64,000 bases of DNA, taken from positions 2,091,977 through 2,155,976 of the forward strand of contig NZ_JAFMSY010000001.1 in the NCBI RefSeq assembly GCF_017916455.1. The letters are read 5' to 3'. The stretch is from Nocardioides xinjiangensis. Lineage in GTDB: Bacteria > Actinomycetota > Actinomycetes > Propionibacteriales > Nocardioidaceae. Position 1 is the stretch's first letter. Every line of letters begins with the position of its first letter. The position numbers and the translations under genes are program-made. The notes beneath the pieces are model-generated. The model made no database searches and was not told the DNA's origin. It saw nothing but the letters and a program-made list of their open reading frames with translations. Below are positions 8,653 to 17,050 of this stretch, piece by piece.

Positions 8653-8668
8653 GGACCGGGGAGCAGTC

Positions 8669-9004
8669 GTGGATCTCACCCTTGCGACACGCGAGGTGGA
8701 TGGTCGTGCCGTCGTCGCCGTCGGCGGGGAGATCGACGTCTACACCGCGCCCAAGCTGCGTGACTGCATCACCGAGCTCGTCGGCGCCGGCACCTATGAC
8801 ATCGTCATCGACCTCGAGGCCGTCGAGTTCCTCGACTCCACCGGCCTCGGTGTGCTCGTCGGCGGGCTCAAGAAGGTCCGTGCCCACGACGGCTCGCTCG
8901 ACCTGGTGTGCACCCAGGAGCGACTGCTCAAGATCTTCCGCATCACCGGCCTCGCCAAGGTGTTCGTCATCCACGACTCCGTCGGCCTGGCCCCCGGCGC
9001 CTGA
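8669..9004 (+). CDS. bldG: STAS-domain anti-sigma factor antagonist, BldG/RsbV type
   Basis: A 111-residue single STAS domain. The phosphorylation motif [21 protein letters not shown] places the target serine at residue 57, and the sequence [13 protein letters not shown] and [14 protein letters not shown] closely match Streptomyces BldG as I remember it. Such proteins bind anti-sigma kinases and free sigma factors when dephosphorylated. The GTG at 8669 starts [13 protein letters not shown], as in the family, preceded by GGGGAG. In Streptomyces bldG is followed by an anti-sigma factor gene; here a terminator and hppA follow directly, so the partner must be encoded elsewhere. Confidence 0.88.
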   Translation: MDLTLATREVDGRAVVAVGGEIDVYTAPKLRDCITELVGAGTYDIVIDLEAVEFLDSTGLGVLVGGLKKVRAHDGSLDLVCTQERLLKIFRITGLAKVFVIHDSVGLAPGA

Positions 9005-9037
9005 CCGCCCGGCCCACGCCCGGCCGACCCGGCCACC

Positions 9038-9068
9038 ACCCCTCCGGACGTGACCCGGAGGGGGTTTT
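9038..9068 (+). terminator. Rho-independent terminator after bldG
   Basis: The stem ACCCCTCCGG (9038-9047) pairs with CCGGAGGGG(G)T (9055-9065) around a 7-nt loop and is followed by TTTT. It lies 34 bp after the bldG stop. Confidence 0.85.
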
Positions 9069-9152
9069 GCACGTTCCGAGCAGGTCCCCGGTGTGGTGCG
9101 GGCCACCCGTCCCCGTGATCTGGATCACGTCTGCGTAGACTCCGGCGCGTTC

Positions 9153-9188
9153 ATGGATGCACACGAAGTCCTAGGAGGACGCGCATGA
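9153..9188 (+). CDS. Possible 11-codon leader ORF overlapping the hppA start
   Basis: ATG at 9153 opens an 11-codon frame (MDAHEVLGGRA) whose stop TGA (9186-9188) overlaps the hppA ATG as ATGA. The hppA ribosome site AGGAGG lies within it. A TAGACT -10-like hexamer at 9136-9141 would put a transcription start close to this ATG. It could couple leader and hppA translation, but an open frame this short arises easily by chance. Confidence 0.2.
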   Translation: MDAHEVLGGRA

Positions 9189-11467
9189 CGGGGATCCTGC
9201 CCGCGGTCGTGAAGCCGGAGCTCGAAGGTGGCAACCTCGTCCTGGTCGTCGTCGTCGCCCTGATCGCGCTCGGCGCGCTCGGGATGGCGGCGATGTTCAG
9301 GTCGCAGGTGTTGGCCGCCGGTGAGGGCACCGACAACATGAGGACCATCGCCCAGGCCGTTCAGGAAGGCGCCAACGCCTACCTGCAGCGGCAGTTCCGC
9401 ACTCTCGGGATCTTCGCCGCGGTGGCGTTCGTGGTCCTGTTCGCACTGCCCGCAGACGACGTCACCGTCCGCATCGGCCGCTCGATCTTCTTCCTGGTCG
9501 GCGCCGGCTTCTCCGCCGCGATCGGCTACCTCGGCATGAGCCTCGCCGTCCGCGCCAACCTGCGCGTCGCGGCCGCCGCCGAGACCGAGGGCCGCGACCC
9601 CGCCATGACCATCGGCTTCCGCACCGGCGCCTTCGTCGGCATGGCGACCGTCGGCCTCGGCCTCCTCGGCGCGAGCGTCGTCGTGCTCCTCTTCGAGGAC
9701 GAGGCGCCGCACGTCCTGGAGGGCTTCGGCTTCGGCGCCGCGCTGCTGGCCATGTTCATGCGCGTCGGCGGCGGCATCTTCACCAAGGCCGCCGACGTCG
9801 GCGCCGACCTCGTCGGCAAGGTCGAGCAGAACATCCCCGAGGACGACCCCCGCAACGCCGCCACCATCGCCGACAACGTGGGCGACAACGTCGGCGACTG
9901 CGCCGGCATGGCCGCCGACCTCTTCGAGTCGTACGCCGTCACGCTGGTCGCCGCGCTGATCCTCGGCGCCGCGGCATTCGGCGACAAGGGCCTGGTCTTC
10001 CCGCTGCTGATCCCCGCCATCGGCGCCCTGACGGCCGTCGTCGGCATCTACATCACCAAGCCGAAGGCCGGCGAGAACGGCCTCACCACGATCAACCGTG
10101 CGTTCTACATCTCTGCGGCCATCGGCGCCGTGGCGTCGGTCGTCCTGTCCTACCTCTACCTGCCCGGCGAGTTCGCCGGCTTCGGCGAGGACTTCGCCGG
10201 CATCGGCGGCGACCCGCGCTTCATCGCCAGCGCCGCCGTGGTGATCGGCATCGTGATGGCCGCCGGCATCCTGGCCCTCACCGGCTACTACACCGGCACC
10301 GAGCACCGCCCCGTCAAGGACGTCGGCAAGACCTCGCTCACCGGACCGGCGACGGTCATCCTGTCGGGCCTGAGCGTCGGCTTCGAGTCCGCGGTCTACA
10401 CGACGCTGGTCATCGGCGCGGCCGTGTTCGGCGCCTTCCTCCTCGGCGGCGCGACCCTCACCGTGTCGCTGTTCGCCGTCGCGCTCGCCGGCTGCGGCCT
10501 GCTCACCACCGTCGGCGTCATCGTCGCGATGGACACCTTCGGCCCCGTCTCCGACAACGCCCAGGGCATCGCGGAGATGTCGGGCGACGTCAGCGAGAAC
10601 GGCGCGCAGATCCTCACCGAGCTCGACGCCGTCGGCAACACCACCAAGGCCATCACCAAGGGCATCGCGATCGCCACGGCCGTGCTCGCCGCGACCGCCC
10701 TGTTCGGCTCGTACGCCACGTCGGTCGCCGACGCCCTCGTCGAGTCGGGCTCCACCGAGGTCCTCGACTTCCAGGTGTACAACCCGGCGGTCCTCGTCGG
10801 CGTGCTGCTCGGTGCCGCCGTGGTGTTCCTCTTCTCCGGCCTCGCGATCAACGCGGTCGCGCGCGCTGCGGGCGCGGTGGTGTTCGAGGTGCGCCGCCAG
10901 TTCCGTGAGATCCCGGGGATCATGGAGGGCACCGGTCGCCCGGAGTACGGCAAGGTCGTCGACATCGTCACCCGCGACTCGCTGCGCGAGCTGGTGACCC
11001 CGGGCATCCTGGCCGTGATGGCGCCGGTCGCCGTCGGCTTCGGTCTCGGGGTGACGGCGCTGGCCGGCTTCCTCGCCGGTGCGATCGGCGCCGGCACCCT
11101 CATGGCCGTCTTCCTGGCCAACGCGGGCGGCGCCTGGGACAACGCCAAGAAGCTCGTCGAGGACGGCCACCACGGTGGCAAGGGGTCCGACGCCCACGCC
11201 GCGACCGTCATCGGCGACACGGTGGGCGATCCGTTCAAGGACACCGCCGGCCCGGCCATCAACCCGCTGATCAAGGTGATGAACCTCGTCTCCCTGCTCA
11301 TCGCGAGCGCCATCGTCTCGATGAGCGTCGGCAAGGACGAGAACGACGCGCTCCGCGTGGTCATCGCCCTCGTCGCGGTCGCGATCATCACCGTGGCGGT
11401 GGTGCTCTCGAAGAAGCGTGACGTCGCCATCGCCGACGAGGAGCCGGCGGTCGGCAGCACGCTCTGA
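9185..11467 (+). CDS. hppA: Membrane-bound proton-pumping pyrophosphatase, K+-independent type
   Basis: A 760-residue integral membrane enzyme that couples PPi hydrolysis to H+ export. The pyrophosphate-binding DVGADLVGKVE (about 205-215) and DNVGDNVGDCAGMAADLFESY (about 230-250) are intact, as is the C-terminal DTVGDPFKDTAGPA. Lysine 488 in GNTTKAITKG is the residue that marks K+-independent H+-PPases; K+-dependent enzymes have alanine there. About 16 hydrophobic helices are expected. CTAGGAGGAC gives a strong ribosome site 6-10 nt before the ATG. It is monocistronic, between the bldG terminator and the hairpin at 11492-11528. The position next to bldG matches streptomycete gene order. Confidence 0.96.
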   Translation: MTGILPAVVKPELEGGNLVLVVVVALIALGALGMAAMFRSQVLAAGEGTDNMRTIAQAVQEGANAYLQRQFRTLGIFAAVAFVVLFALPADDVTVRIGRSIFFLVGAGFSAAIGYLGMSLAVRANLRVAAAAETEGRDPAMTIGFRTGAFVGMATVGLGLLGASVVVLLFEDEAPHVLEGFGFGAALLAMFMRVGGGIFTKAADVGADLVGKVEQNIPEDDPRNAATIADNVGDNVGDCAGMAADLFESYAVTLVAALILGAAAFGDKGLVFPLLIPAIGALTAVVGIYITKPKAGENGLTTINRAFYISAAIGAVASVVLSYLYLPGEFAGFGEDFAGIGGDPRFIASAAVVIGIVMAAGILALTGYYTGTEHRPVKDVGKTSLTGPATVILSGLSVGFESAVYTTLVIGAAVFGAFLLGGATLTVSLFAVALAGCGLLTTVGVIVAMDTFGPVSDNAQGIAEMSGDVSENGAQILTELDAVGNTTKAITKGIAIATAVLAATALFGSYATSVADALVESGSTEVLDFQVYNPAVLVGVLLGAAVVFLFSGLAINAVARAAGAVVFEVRRQFREIPGIMEGTGRPEYGKVVDIVTRDSLRELVTPGILAVMAPVAVGFGLGVTALAGFLAGAIGAGTLMAVFLANAGGAWDNAKKLVEDGHHGGKGSDAHAATVIGDTVGDPFKDTAGPAINPLIKVMNLVSLLIASAIVSMSVGKDENDALRVVIALVAVAIITVAVVLSKKRDVAIADEEPAVGSTL

Positions 11468-11491
11468 CCCCCGCTCCGCCACGTACGACGT

Positions 11492-11528
11492 CATGGCGGC
11501 CGGTCGCCCGAGGCGACCGGCCGCCATG
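11492..11528 (+). terminator. Perfect 17-bp hairpin after hppA
   Basis: CATGGCGGCCGGTCGCC (11492-11508) and its exact reverse complement (11512-11528) flank a 3-nt loop, 25 bp after the hppA stop. There is no T-run, so it would be a U-tract-less actinobacterial terminator; it could also act bidirectionally or as a protein site. Confidence 0.65.
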
Positions 11529-11642
11529 GTGCTTCCCGGACCCGGTACGGCCGCGCCGGACGCCGGCCGCCGCCCGGCGCTGGCCGGCTCCCCTCGACAT
11601 GGCTGCAGCCCGGTCGCGCGCGTCGCCTGAGAGGCTGGTGCC

Positions 11643-13115
11643 ATGAGCACCGACGTCGCCGCCCCGCTCCGCGAGGCGCTGCTCGCCGCCGACTTCACCT
11701 ACGACCGCGTCGCGGAGGCGCTCGGCGACGACGCCCACCGCGCACTCGGCCGCAACGAGACCCTGCCGGCGCTGCGCCGTACGGCGTCGGGCCGGCCGCT
11801 CGACACGCTCGTCCGGCTCTTCCTCCTGCAGACGACGGTCACCCGCGAGGCGGCCGACCGCGCGCTCCCGGGGCTGGTCGACCGCCTCTGCAACGCCGGT
11901 CTGCTCGAGCAGAGCGTCAGCGAGGTGGCCGCGCGCACCGACTGTCGCCCCTACGCCACGTCCGAAGGAGACGAGGAGCGCGACCTCTGGGTGGTCTCCG
12001 ACCTCACGCCCGGCCTCGACGGCGCGCCCGTCGCCGTGGGCCCCGACCACGTCCTCGGGATCTCGAGCGCCTCCACGAGCCTGGCGCAGCTGACCATGCG
12101 CGAGCCGGTCGCCCGCTCCCTCGACCTCGGCACGGGCTGCGGCGTCCAGGCGCTGCACCTGGCCGCGCACTCCACGGCCGTCGTCGCGACCGACGTCAAC
12201 GAGCGCGCGCTCTGGATGACGCGGCTCAACGCCGAGCTCAACGAGGTCGAGGTCGACGTGCGCGGCGGCTCCTTCTTCGAGCCGGTGGCAGCGGAGCGGT
12301 TTGACCTCGTCACGACCAACCCGCCGTTCGTGATCTCGCCTGCGACCGGTGAGCGGCTGGTCTACCGCGACTCCGGGCTGCCGGGCGACCGCGTCGTCGA
12401 GCACATCGTCCGCACCGGCCCCGACCACCTCACCGACGGCGGCTGGCTGCAGGTGCTGGCCAACTGGGCGGTCGTGGAGGGCCGCCCGTGGGACGAGCGC
12501 CTCGCCTCGTGGCTGCGCGCGGACTGCGACGCACTGGTCGTGCAGCGCGAGACCCTCGACCCCTCGGCGTACGTCGAGCTGTGGCTCAAGGACAGCGGGC
12601 ACCACGGCGGGCCCGACTACGCGCGGCGCTACGACACCTGGCTGTCGTGGCTCGAGGAGTCCGGGATCCGGGGCGTGGGCTTCGGCTGGATCAACGTCCG
12701 CCTCGGCGGTGCCGGGCACCACGAGCTGCTCGAGTGGCCCTACGACGTCGAGCAGCCGATCGGTCCGGCGGTCCACGCCTGGGGCGAGGCCGTCACCGAC
12801 CTGCGCGGGCTCGCCGACGACGACCTGCTCGGCACGAGGCTGCGCGCCCGCGAGGACGTCCAGCAGGAGACGGTGGGGCGTCCGGGCGCCGAGGACCCCG
12901 AGGCGATCGTCCTGCGGCAGCACCGCGGGTTCCGGCGCGCGCGCACGGCGGACACGGTCGACGCCGCCCTCGTCGGGGCCTGCGACGGCGACCTCACCCT
13001 CGGCCAGATCCTCGGTGCCCTGGCGGCGCTGCTCCAGCGCGACGAGGCCGAGCTGCGGCGTACGTACCTGCCGGTGGTGCGCGAGCTGGTCGGCGAGGGC
13101 TTCCTGCGCGTCTGA
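11643..13115 (+). CDS. SAM-dependent methyltransferase with added N- and C-terminal domains
   Basis: A 490-residue protein. Residues about 1-130 look like a helical or winged-helix domain. A class I methyltransferase core follows, with motif I DLGTGCG at about 161-167 and NPPF at 226-229; NPP(F/Y) is the target-amide or amino binding motif of HemK/RsmC/TrmN6-type N-methyltransferases. The C-terminal part (about 400-490, with FRRARTADTVDAALVGACDG and LPVVRELVGEGFLRV) resembles a second winged-helix domain. The architecture is common in actinobacteria (DUF7059/DUF7782-type). The substrate, protein glutamine or RNA base, cannot be decided. ATG 11643 follows GAGAGG. Confidence 0.75.
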   Translation: MSTDVAAPLREALLAADFTYDRVAEALGDDAHRALGRNETLPALRRTASGRPLDTLVRLFLLQTTVTREAADRALPGLVDRLCNAGLLEQSVSEVAARTDCRPYATSEGDEERDLWVVSDLTPGLDGAPVAVGPDHVLGISSASTSLAQLTMREPVARSLDLGTGCGVQALHLAAHSTAVVATDVNERALWMTRLNAELNEVEVDVRGGSFFEPVAAERFDLVTTNPPFVISPATGERLVYRDSGLPGDRVVEHIVRTGPDHLTDGGWLQVLANWAVVEGRPWDERLASWLRADCDALVVQRETLDPSAYVELWLKDSGHHGGPDYARRYDTWLSWLEESGIRGVGFGWINVRLGGAGHHELLEWPYDVEQPIGPAVHAWGEAVTDLRGLADDDLLGTRLRAREDVQQETVGRPGAEDPEAIVLRQHRGFRRARTADTVDAALVGACDGDLTLGQILGALAALLQRDEAELRRTYLPVVRELVGEGFLRV

Positions 13116-13177
13116 CGACCGCGGCCGGGACCAGCGGGCCGGCTGATGACGCGCAGGAGATTGGGTACTGCCGCGCC

Positions 13178-14335
13178 ATGACGATGCGACGACCAGAAGC
13201 ACTGTCCACCCTCAGGCGGGCCGCCGAGCTCTACGGCGACGTGGTGACCGCCTACGTCGACGTGAGCCGGGCCAGCGAGACCGGCGCCCGGGAGGTGGAG
13301 CTGCGAGCGGACAACGTCCGCCGCGAGCTCCTCGAGTCCGGGGCCGCCGAGGACCTCGTCGAGACGGTGGTCGCCAGGCTGACCGAGCCGACCGGCCACG
13401 GCGGCGACGCCTCCCGCGTCGTCGTCGCGCACGACGGCACCCTCGTCACCGACCTCGTCCTGGCGGGTGCCGTGGCGGGTCACCAGCACCACGGGCCCGT
13501 CGCGCACCTCCTCGAGCTGGCGCGCGCCATGAGCGACGACGTGCGCTACGCCGTCGTCCGCGTCGACCACACCGGCGCCGACATCACGCTCGCCAGCACC
13601 ATCGGGGCCGTCGAGCGGGAGCTGACGAGCGAGGGCGACCACGACGTGTTGCACAAGGTCAAGGGCGGCGGCTGGTCCCACCGGCGCTTCCAGATGCGGG
13701 TCCAGGACTCGCAGGACCAGAACGCCGACACCGTCGCGCGCGACCTCGACAGCCTCCTCACCAAGGAGCGCGTGGACCTGGTGCTCCTCACCGGCGAGCC
13801 GTCGGCCGTCTCCCGCGTCAGCGAGAGCGCCGGCCAGCAGGTCTCGGAGCGGCTCCAGGTGCTCGAGCACGGCGGCCGGGCCGAGGGAGCCGACGACGAG
13901 CAGCTCGACGAGGAGGTGGCGGCGGCGGTGCAGCGGTGCCGGAGCCTGCGCATCGACGAGGTGCTCGACCGGCTCGGTCCCGCCGACGCACCGAAGGCCA
14001 TCGGTGTCGGGGAGACCCTCGAGGCGCTGCGCCGCGGCGAGGTCGAGACCCTGATCCTGCAGGACGGGGCCCTCGACGACCGTCGGGCCTACGCCGGCCC
14101 GGACCCGATGCTGCTCGCCACCGACCCCGAGGAGCTGCGCTCCCTCGGCGTGGAGGAGCCCGCGGCCGAGCGGCTCGACGAGCTGCTCCTGCGGGCGGCG
14201 ATCGCGCAGGACGCCGACCTGCTGCCCCTGCACGCGCCCATCGGCGCCCTGCCCGACGGCGTCGGCGCCGTGCTGCGCTTCTCGTCGCGCCCCGATCCCC
14301 GACCCAGCACCCGTGACGACGGAGAGGACCTCTGA
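13178..14335 (+). CDS. Rv2629/Vms1-like baeRF family protein
   Basis: A 385-residue protein that lines up by eye with mycobacterial Rv2629: RYAVVRVDHTGADI, a GGGWSHRRFQ segment, VDLVLLTGEPSAVSRV and a C-terminal LPDGVGAVLRF. The family is a bacterial branch of the eRF1/Vms1 fold (baeRF), linked to ribosomes and dormancy in mycobacteria. Usual length is about 370 residues. The catalytic GGQ-like loop appears as KGGGWSHRRFQ, without a clear Gln, so peptidyl-tRNA hydrolase activity is uncertain. ATG 13178 is taken; ATG 13184 is an alternative. It overlaps the next gene by 1 nt. Confidence 0.75.
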   Translation: MTMRRPEALSTLRRAAELYGDVVTAYVDVSRASETGAREVELRADNVRRELLESGAAEDLVETVVARLTEPTGHGGDASRVVVAHDGTLVTDLVLAGAVAGHQHHGPVAHLLELARAMSDDVRYAVVRVDHTGADITLASTIGAVERELTSEGDHDVLHKVKGGGWSHRRFQMRVQDSQDQNADTVARDLDSLLTKERVDLVLLTGEPSAVSRVSESAGQQVSERLQVLEHGGRAEGADDEQLDEEVAAAVQRCRSLRIDEVLDRLGPADAPKAIGVGETLEALRRGEVETLILQDGALDDRRAYAGPDPMLLATDPEELRSLGVEEPAAERLDELLLRAAIAQDADLLPLHAPIGALPDGVGAVLRFSSRPDPRPSTRDDGEDL

Positions 14336-14685
14336 TGGCCGAGTCCCACATCAGCGACGAGCTCTGGCAGGAGTTCCACGAGGTGGTCAACATGACCTCC
14401 CGCGAGCTCTCCGACTGGCTGCGCACCGACGCCACCCAGGAGGACGGCCAGCTCGTCGAGCCGGACAGCGTCCTGCCCGAGCACGAGATCGGCACGCAGG
14501 TGGTCGCCATCCTCGCCAAGCGCCGCACCGACCTCACCCCCGACGACGTCGACACGATGCAGCAGGTGGTCGACCAGGTGCGCACCATCCGGGGCGACGA
14601 GCCCGAGCCCGAGGCGTACGACGACGACCTGCGCCGGACGCTGATGCTGTTCGGCCACGACCCGCTGAAGCCGGCGGGCGCCTGA
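14335..14685 (+). CDS. DUF3140 family protein
   Basis: A 116-residue acidic protein: ELWQEFHEVVNMTSRELSDWL, then EHEIGTQVVAILAKRRTDLTPDDVDTMQQVVDQV and a final LMLFGHDP. The pattern matches the DUF3140 family, small soluble proteins of unknown role found in actinobacteria and plant-associated bacteria. TGATG couples it to the baeRF gene, so the two proteins may work together, perhaps under stress. No membrane segment or signal peptide is seen. Confidence 0.75.
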   Translation: MAESHISDELWQEFHEVVNMTSRELSDWLRTDATQEDGQLVEPDSVLPEHEIGTQVVAILAKRRTDLTPDDVDTMQQVVDQVRTIRGDEPEPEAYDDDLRRTLMLFGHDPLKPAGA

Positions 14686-14690
14686 CCGGA

Positions 14691-14729
14691 GGTCCCCCGG
14701 TCAGGCCCCGACACCCTGGCCGGGGGACC
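14691..14729 (+). terminator. 15-bp hairpin after the DUF3140 gene
   Basis: GGTCCCCCGGTCAGG (14691-14705) pairs with CCTGGCCGGGGGACC (14715-14729) with one G:U pair and a 9-nt loop, 6 nt after the stop. No U-tract follows directly. Confidence 0.7.
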
Positions 14730-14841
14730 CCGCCCACTTGTGTCGGCAGGCGAGCAAAAGTCGTCCGGTCGTTGACGTGACCGTCATCACCTGCCTACGT
14801 TGCTAGTCGCTCCTCACATCTCGGAAACAGGAGAACCCTCG

Positions 14842-16980
14842 ATGACCCACCCCCTCCGCACAGGGCTGGTGGCCGCCGCCGGCGCCGCCCTCTGCCTGCC
14901 GCTCCTCGCGGCGACCACCGCGACTCCCGCGGCCACCGCCCACGAAGGGCACGCCGACACCGCCCCGCCGCCCGCCAAGGGGGCGTTCCAGAAGGTCACC
15001 CTCAACGACCGCCCCGGTGAGCCCGTGGACCTCGCCGTGCTGCCCAACGGCGACGTCCTTCACACCACGCGCGCCGGCGTCATCTGGCACAACGACGCCA
15101 AGACCGGCGTCAACAGCATCGCGGGCCGGATCCCGGTGTACCTCCACGACGAGGAGGGCCTGCAGAGCATCGCCCTCGACCCGGGCTACGACGGCAAGAA
15201 GAACAAGTGGATCTACCTGTACTACTCGCCGCCGCTCGACACCCCGGCCGACGACCCGGCGACCGAGTCCATCAACGAGGGCGACGCGCCGGAGACCGGC
15301 ACGGCGGCGGACTTCGCGCGCTACAAGGGCTTCCTGCGGGTCTCGAAGTTCCGCTACTCGGGCGGCCAGGTCAGGCTCGGCACGGAGCGCAAGGTGCTCG
15401 ACGTGCCGGTCGACCGCGGCATCTGCTGCCACGTCGGCGGCGACATCGTCTTCGACTCCAAGGGCAACCTGATCCTGTCCACCGGTGACGACTCGAACCC
15501 GTTCCAGTCCGACGGCTACGTGCCCCTCGACGAGCGGGCCGACCGCAACCCCGCGTTCGACGCCCAGCGGACGTCGGCCAACACCAACGACCTGCGCGGC
15601 AAGATCCTGCGGATCAAGCCGAAGCCCGGCGGCGGCTACACGATCCCGAAGGGGAACCTGTTCAAGAAGGGCACCCCGAAGACGCGCCCGGAGATCTACT
15701 CGATGGGCTGGCGCAACCCGTTCCGCATCGAGATCGACCCGGTCACCGACGACCTGTGGGTCGCCGACTACTCGCCCGACGCCAAGAAGCCCAAGGCCGA
15801 CCGCGGTCCCGCCGGCCACGGCAAGTGGGCGGTCGTCGACGAGCCCGGCAACTACGGCTGGCCCTACTGCGCGACCGCGCGGCTGCCGTACAACGACTAC
15901 GACTTCGGCACCGAGAAGAGCGGCAAGAAGTTCGACTGCGCGGCCCCGGTGAACACGTCCGTCCACAACACCGGCAAGCGCAAGCTCCCGCCGGTCGAGC
16001 AGCCGGAGGTCTGGTACAGCTACGGGAAGTCGAAGAGGTTCCCCGCGCTCGACAAGAAGGACGGTGGCATCGGCCCGATGGCCGGCCCCGCCTACCAGTT
16101 CGACCGCAGGGACACCCTCGGCCGCAACCCGGTCGCCTGGCCCCGGCGCTACGACGGCACCCCGCTCTTCTACGAGTGGACCCGCGACTACATCAAGGGC
16201 TTCCACGTCGACGGCGCGAGGGTCGGGATCGAGGACGTCGTCCCGGGCATCGTCACCGACAACCCGATCGACATGGAGTTCGGCCCCGACGGCGCGCTCT
16301 ACGTCCTCGAGTACGGCGACGGCTACTTCGCCGAGAACCCCGACGCCCAGCTCTCTCGCATCGACTTCATCGGCAAGGGCGGCAACCGCAGCCCGGTCCC
16401 GGCGATCGAGGCGGAGCCGACGGCCGGCCGCGCACCGCTGACCGTCGCGTTCTCGAGCAAGGGCACCAAGGACCCGGACGGCGACAAGAAGCTGCGCTAC
16501 GCCTGGGACTTCGACGGTGACGGCAAGGTCGACAGCCGCAAGGCACGGGCCAGCTGGACCTACACCGAGGACGGCACCTACCGCGCCAGCCTCCGCGTCA
16601 CCGACCGGGGCGGTCGCCGGGCCTCGACCGACGTGGACATCGTCGTCGGCAACCAGGCGCCGGAGCTGGAGTTCGTCACCCCGGTGGCCGAGCAGCCGTT
16701 CCGCTTCGGCGACACCGTGGCGTACGAGGTCAAGGTGACCGACGACGACCCCGTCGACTGCAGCCGGGTCACCGTGACCTACGTGCTCGGTCACAACACC
16801 CATGGGCACCCGCAGTCCACAGCCACCGGTTGCACCGGCTCCCTGGTCACCACGGTGCCCGGCGGGCACGACCCCGCGACCGACGACCTCTCCGCCGTCT
16901 TCGTCGCGGAGTACACCGACGCGGGCTCCCAGCCCGGTCTCAGCGGATCGGCCGAGGTCGTCCTCGAGCCGGCCGGCTGA
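14842..16980 (+). CDS. Secreted PQQ-type glucose/sorbosone dehydrogenase-like protein with PKD domain
   Basis: A 712-residue exported protein. The signal peptide (MTHPLRTGLVAAAGAALCLPLLAATTATPAATA) is followed by a beta-propeller of the GSDH family (PVDLAVLPNGDVLHTTRAGVIW, DEEGLQSIALDPGY, SMGWRNPFRIEIDP, IDMEFGPDGALYVLEYGDGY). A PKD domain occupies about residues 516-607 (PTAGRAPLTVAFSS, YAWDFDGDGKVD), and a last beta domain lies at 610-712. GSDH-PKD proteins are often found with ThuA and TIM-barrel sugar proteins and are thought to oxidise extracellular sugars, but PQQ use is unproven. ATG 14842 follows CAGGAG. The TIM-barrel gene lies 70 bp downstream. Confidence 0.8.
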   Translation: MTHPLRTGLVAAAGAALCLPLLAATTATPAATAHEGHADTAPPPAKGAFQKVTLNDRPGEPVDLAVLPNGDVLHTTRAGVIWHNDAKTGVNSIAGRIPVYLHDEEGLQSIALDPGYDGKKNKWIYLYYSPPLDTPADDPATESINEGDAPETGTAADFARYKGFLRVSKFRYSGGQVRLGTERKVLDVPVDRGICCHVGGDIVFDSKGNLILSTGDDSNPFQSDGYVPLDERADRNPAFDAQRTSANTNDLRGKILRIKPKPGGGYTIPKGNLFKKGTPKTRPEIYSMGWRNPFRIEIDPVTDDLWVADYSPDAKKPKADRGPAGHGKWAVVDEPGNYGWPYCATARLPYNDYDFGTEKSGKKFDCAAPVNTSVHNTGKRKLPPVEQPEVWYSYGKSKRFPALDKKDGGIGPMAGPAYQFDRRDTLGRNPVAWPRRYDGTPLFYEWTRDYIKGFHVDGARVGIEDVVPGIVTDNPIDMEFGPDGALYVLEYGDGYFAENPDAQLSRIDFIGKGGNRSPVPAIEAEPTAGRAPLTVAFSSKGTKDPDGDKKLRYAWDFDGDGKVDSRKARASWTYTEDGTYRASLRVTDRGGRRASTDVDIVVGNQAPELEFVTPVAEQPFRFGDTVAYEVKVTDDDPVDCSRVTVTYVLGHNTHGHPQSTATGCTGSLVTTVPGGHDPATDDLSAVFVAEYTDAGSQPGLSGSAEVVLEPAG

Positions 16981-17002
16981 GCGCCGACATCCACGCAAGT
17001 CC

Positions 17003-17032
17003 CCCGAGAAACCCCCGAGAAATCCCGAGAAA
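17003..17032 (+). repeat. Three near-tandem copies of CCCGAGAAA
   Basis: Copies at 17003-17011, 17014-17022 and 17024-17032 lie in the 70-bp gap between the GSDH-PKD gene and the isomerase gene. They are followed by CCCAGGAAG, whose AGGAAG (17035-17040) is the ribosome site of the next gene. The purine-rich stretch may affect translation; it could also be a slipped-strand expansion. Confidence 0.55.
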
Positions 17033-17050
17033 CCCAGGAAGTAGGCACAC

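Noticed and set aside
6152..9106. 984-codon version of the helicase
   Set aside because: The extension runs through bldG and its terminator; GTG 8500 gives the normal start.
9125..11698. 857-codon open frame opposite hppA
   Set aside because: It is the antisense shadow of a conserved membrane enzyme; composition is Asp/Glu/Gly/His-rich without any domain.
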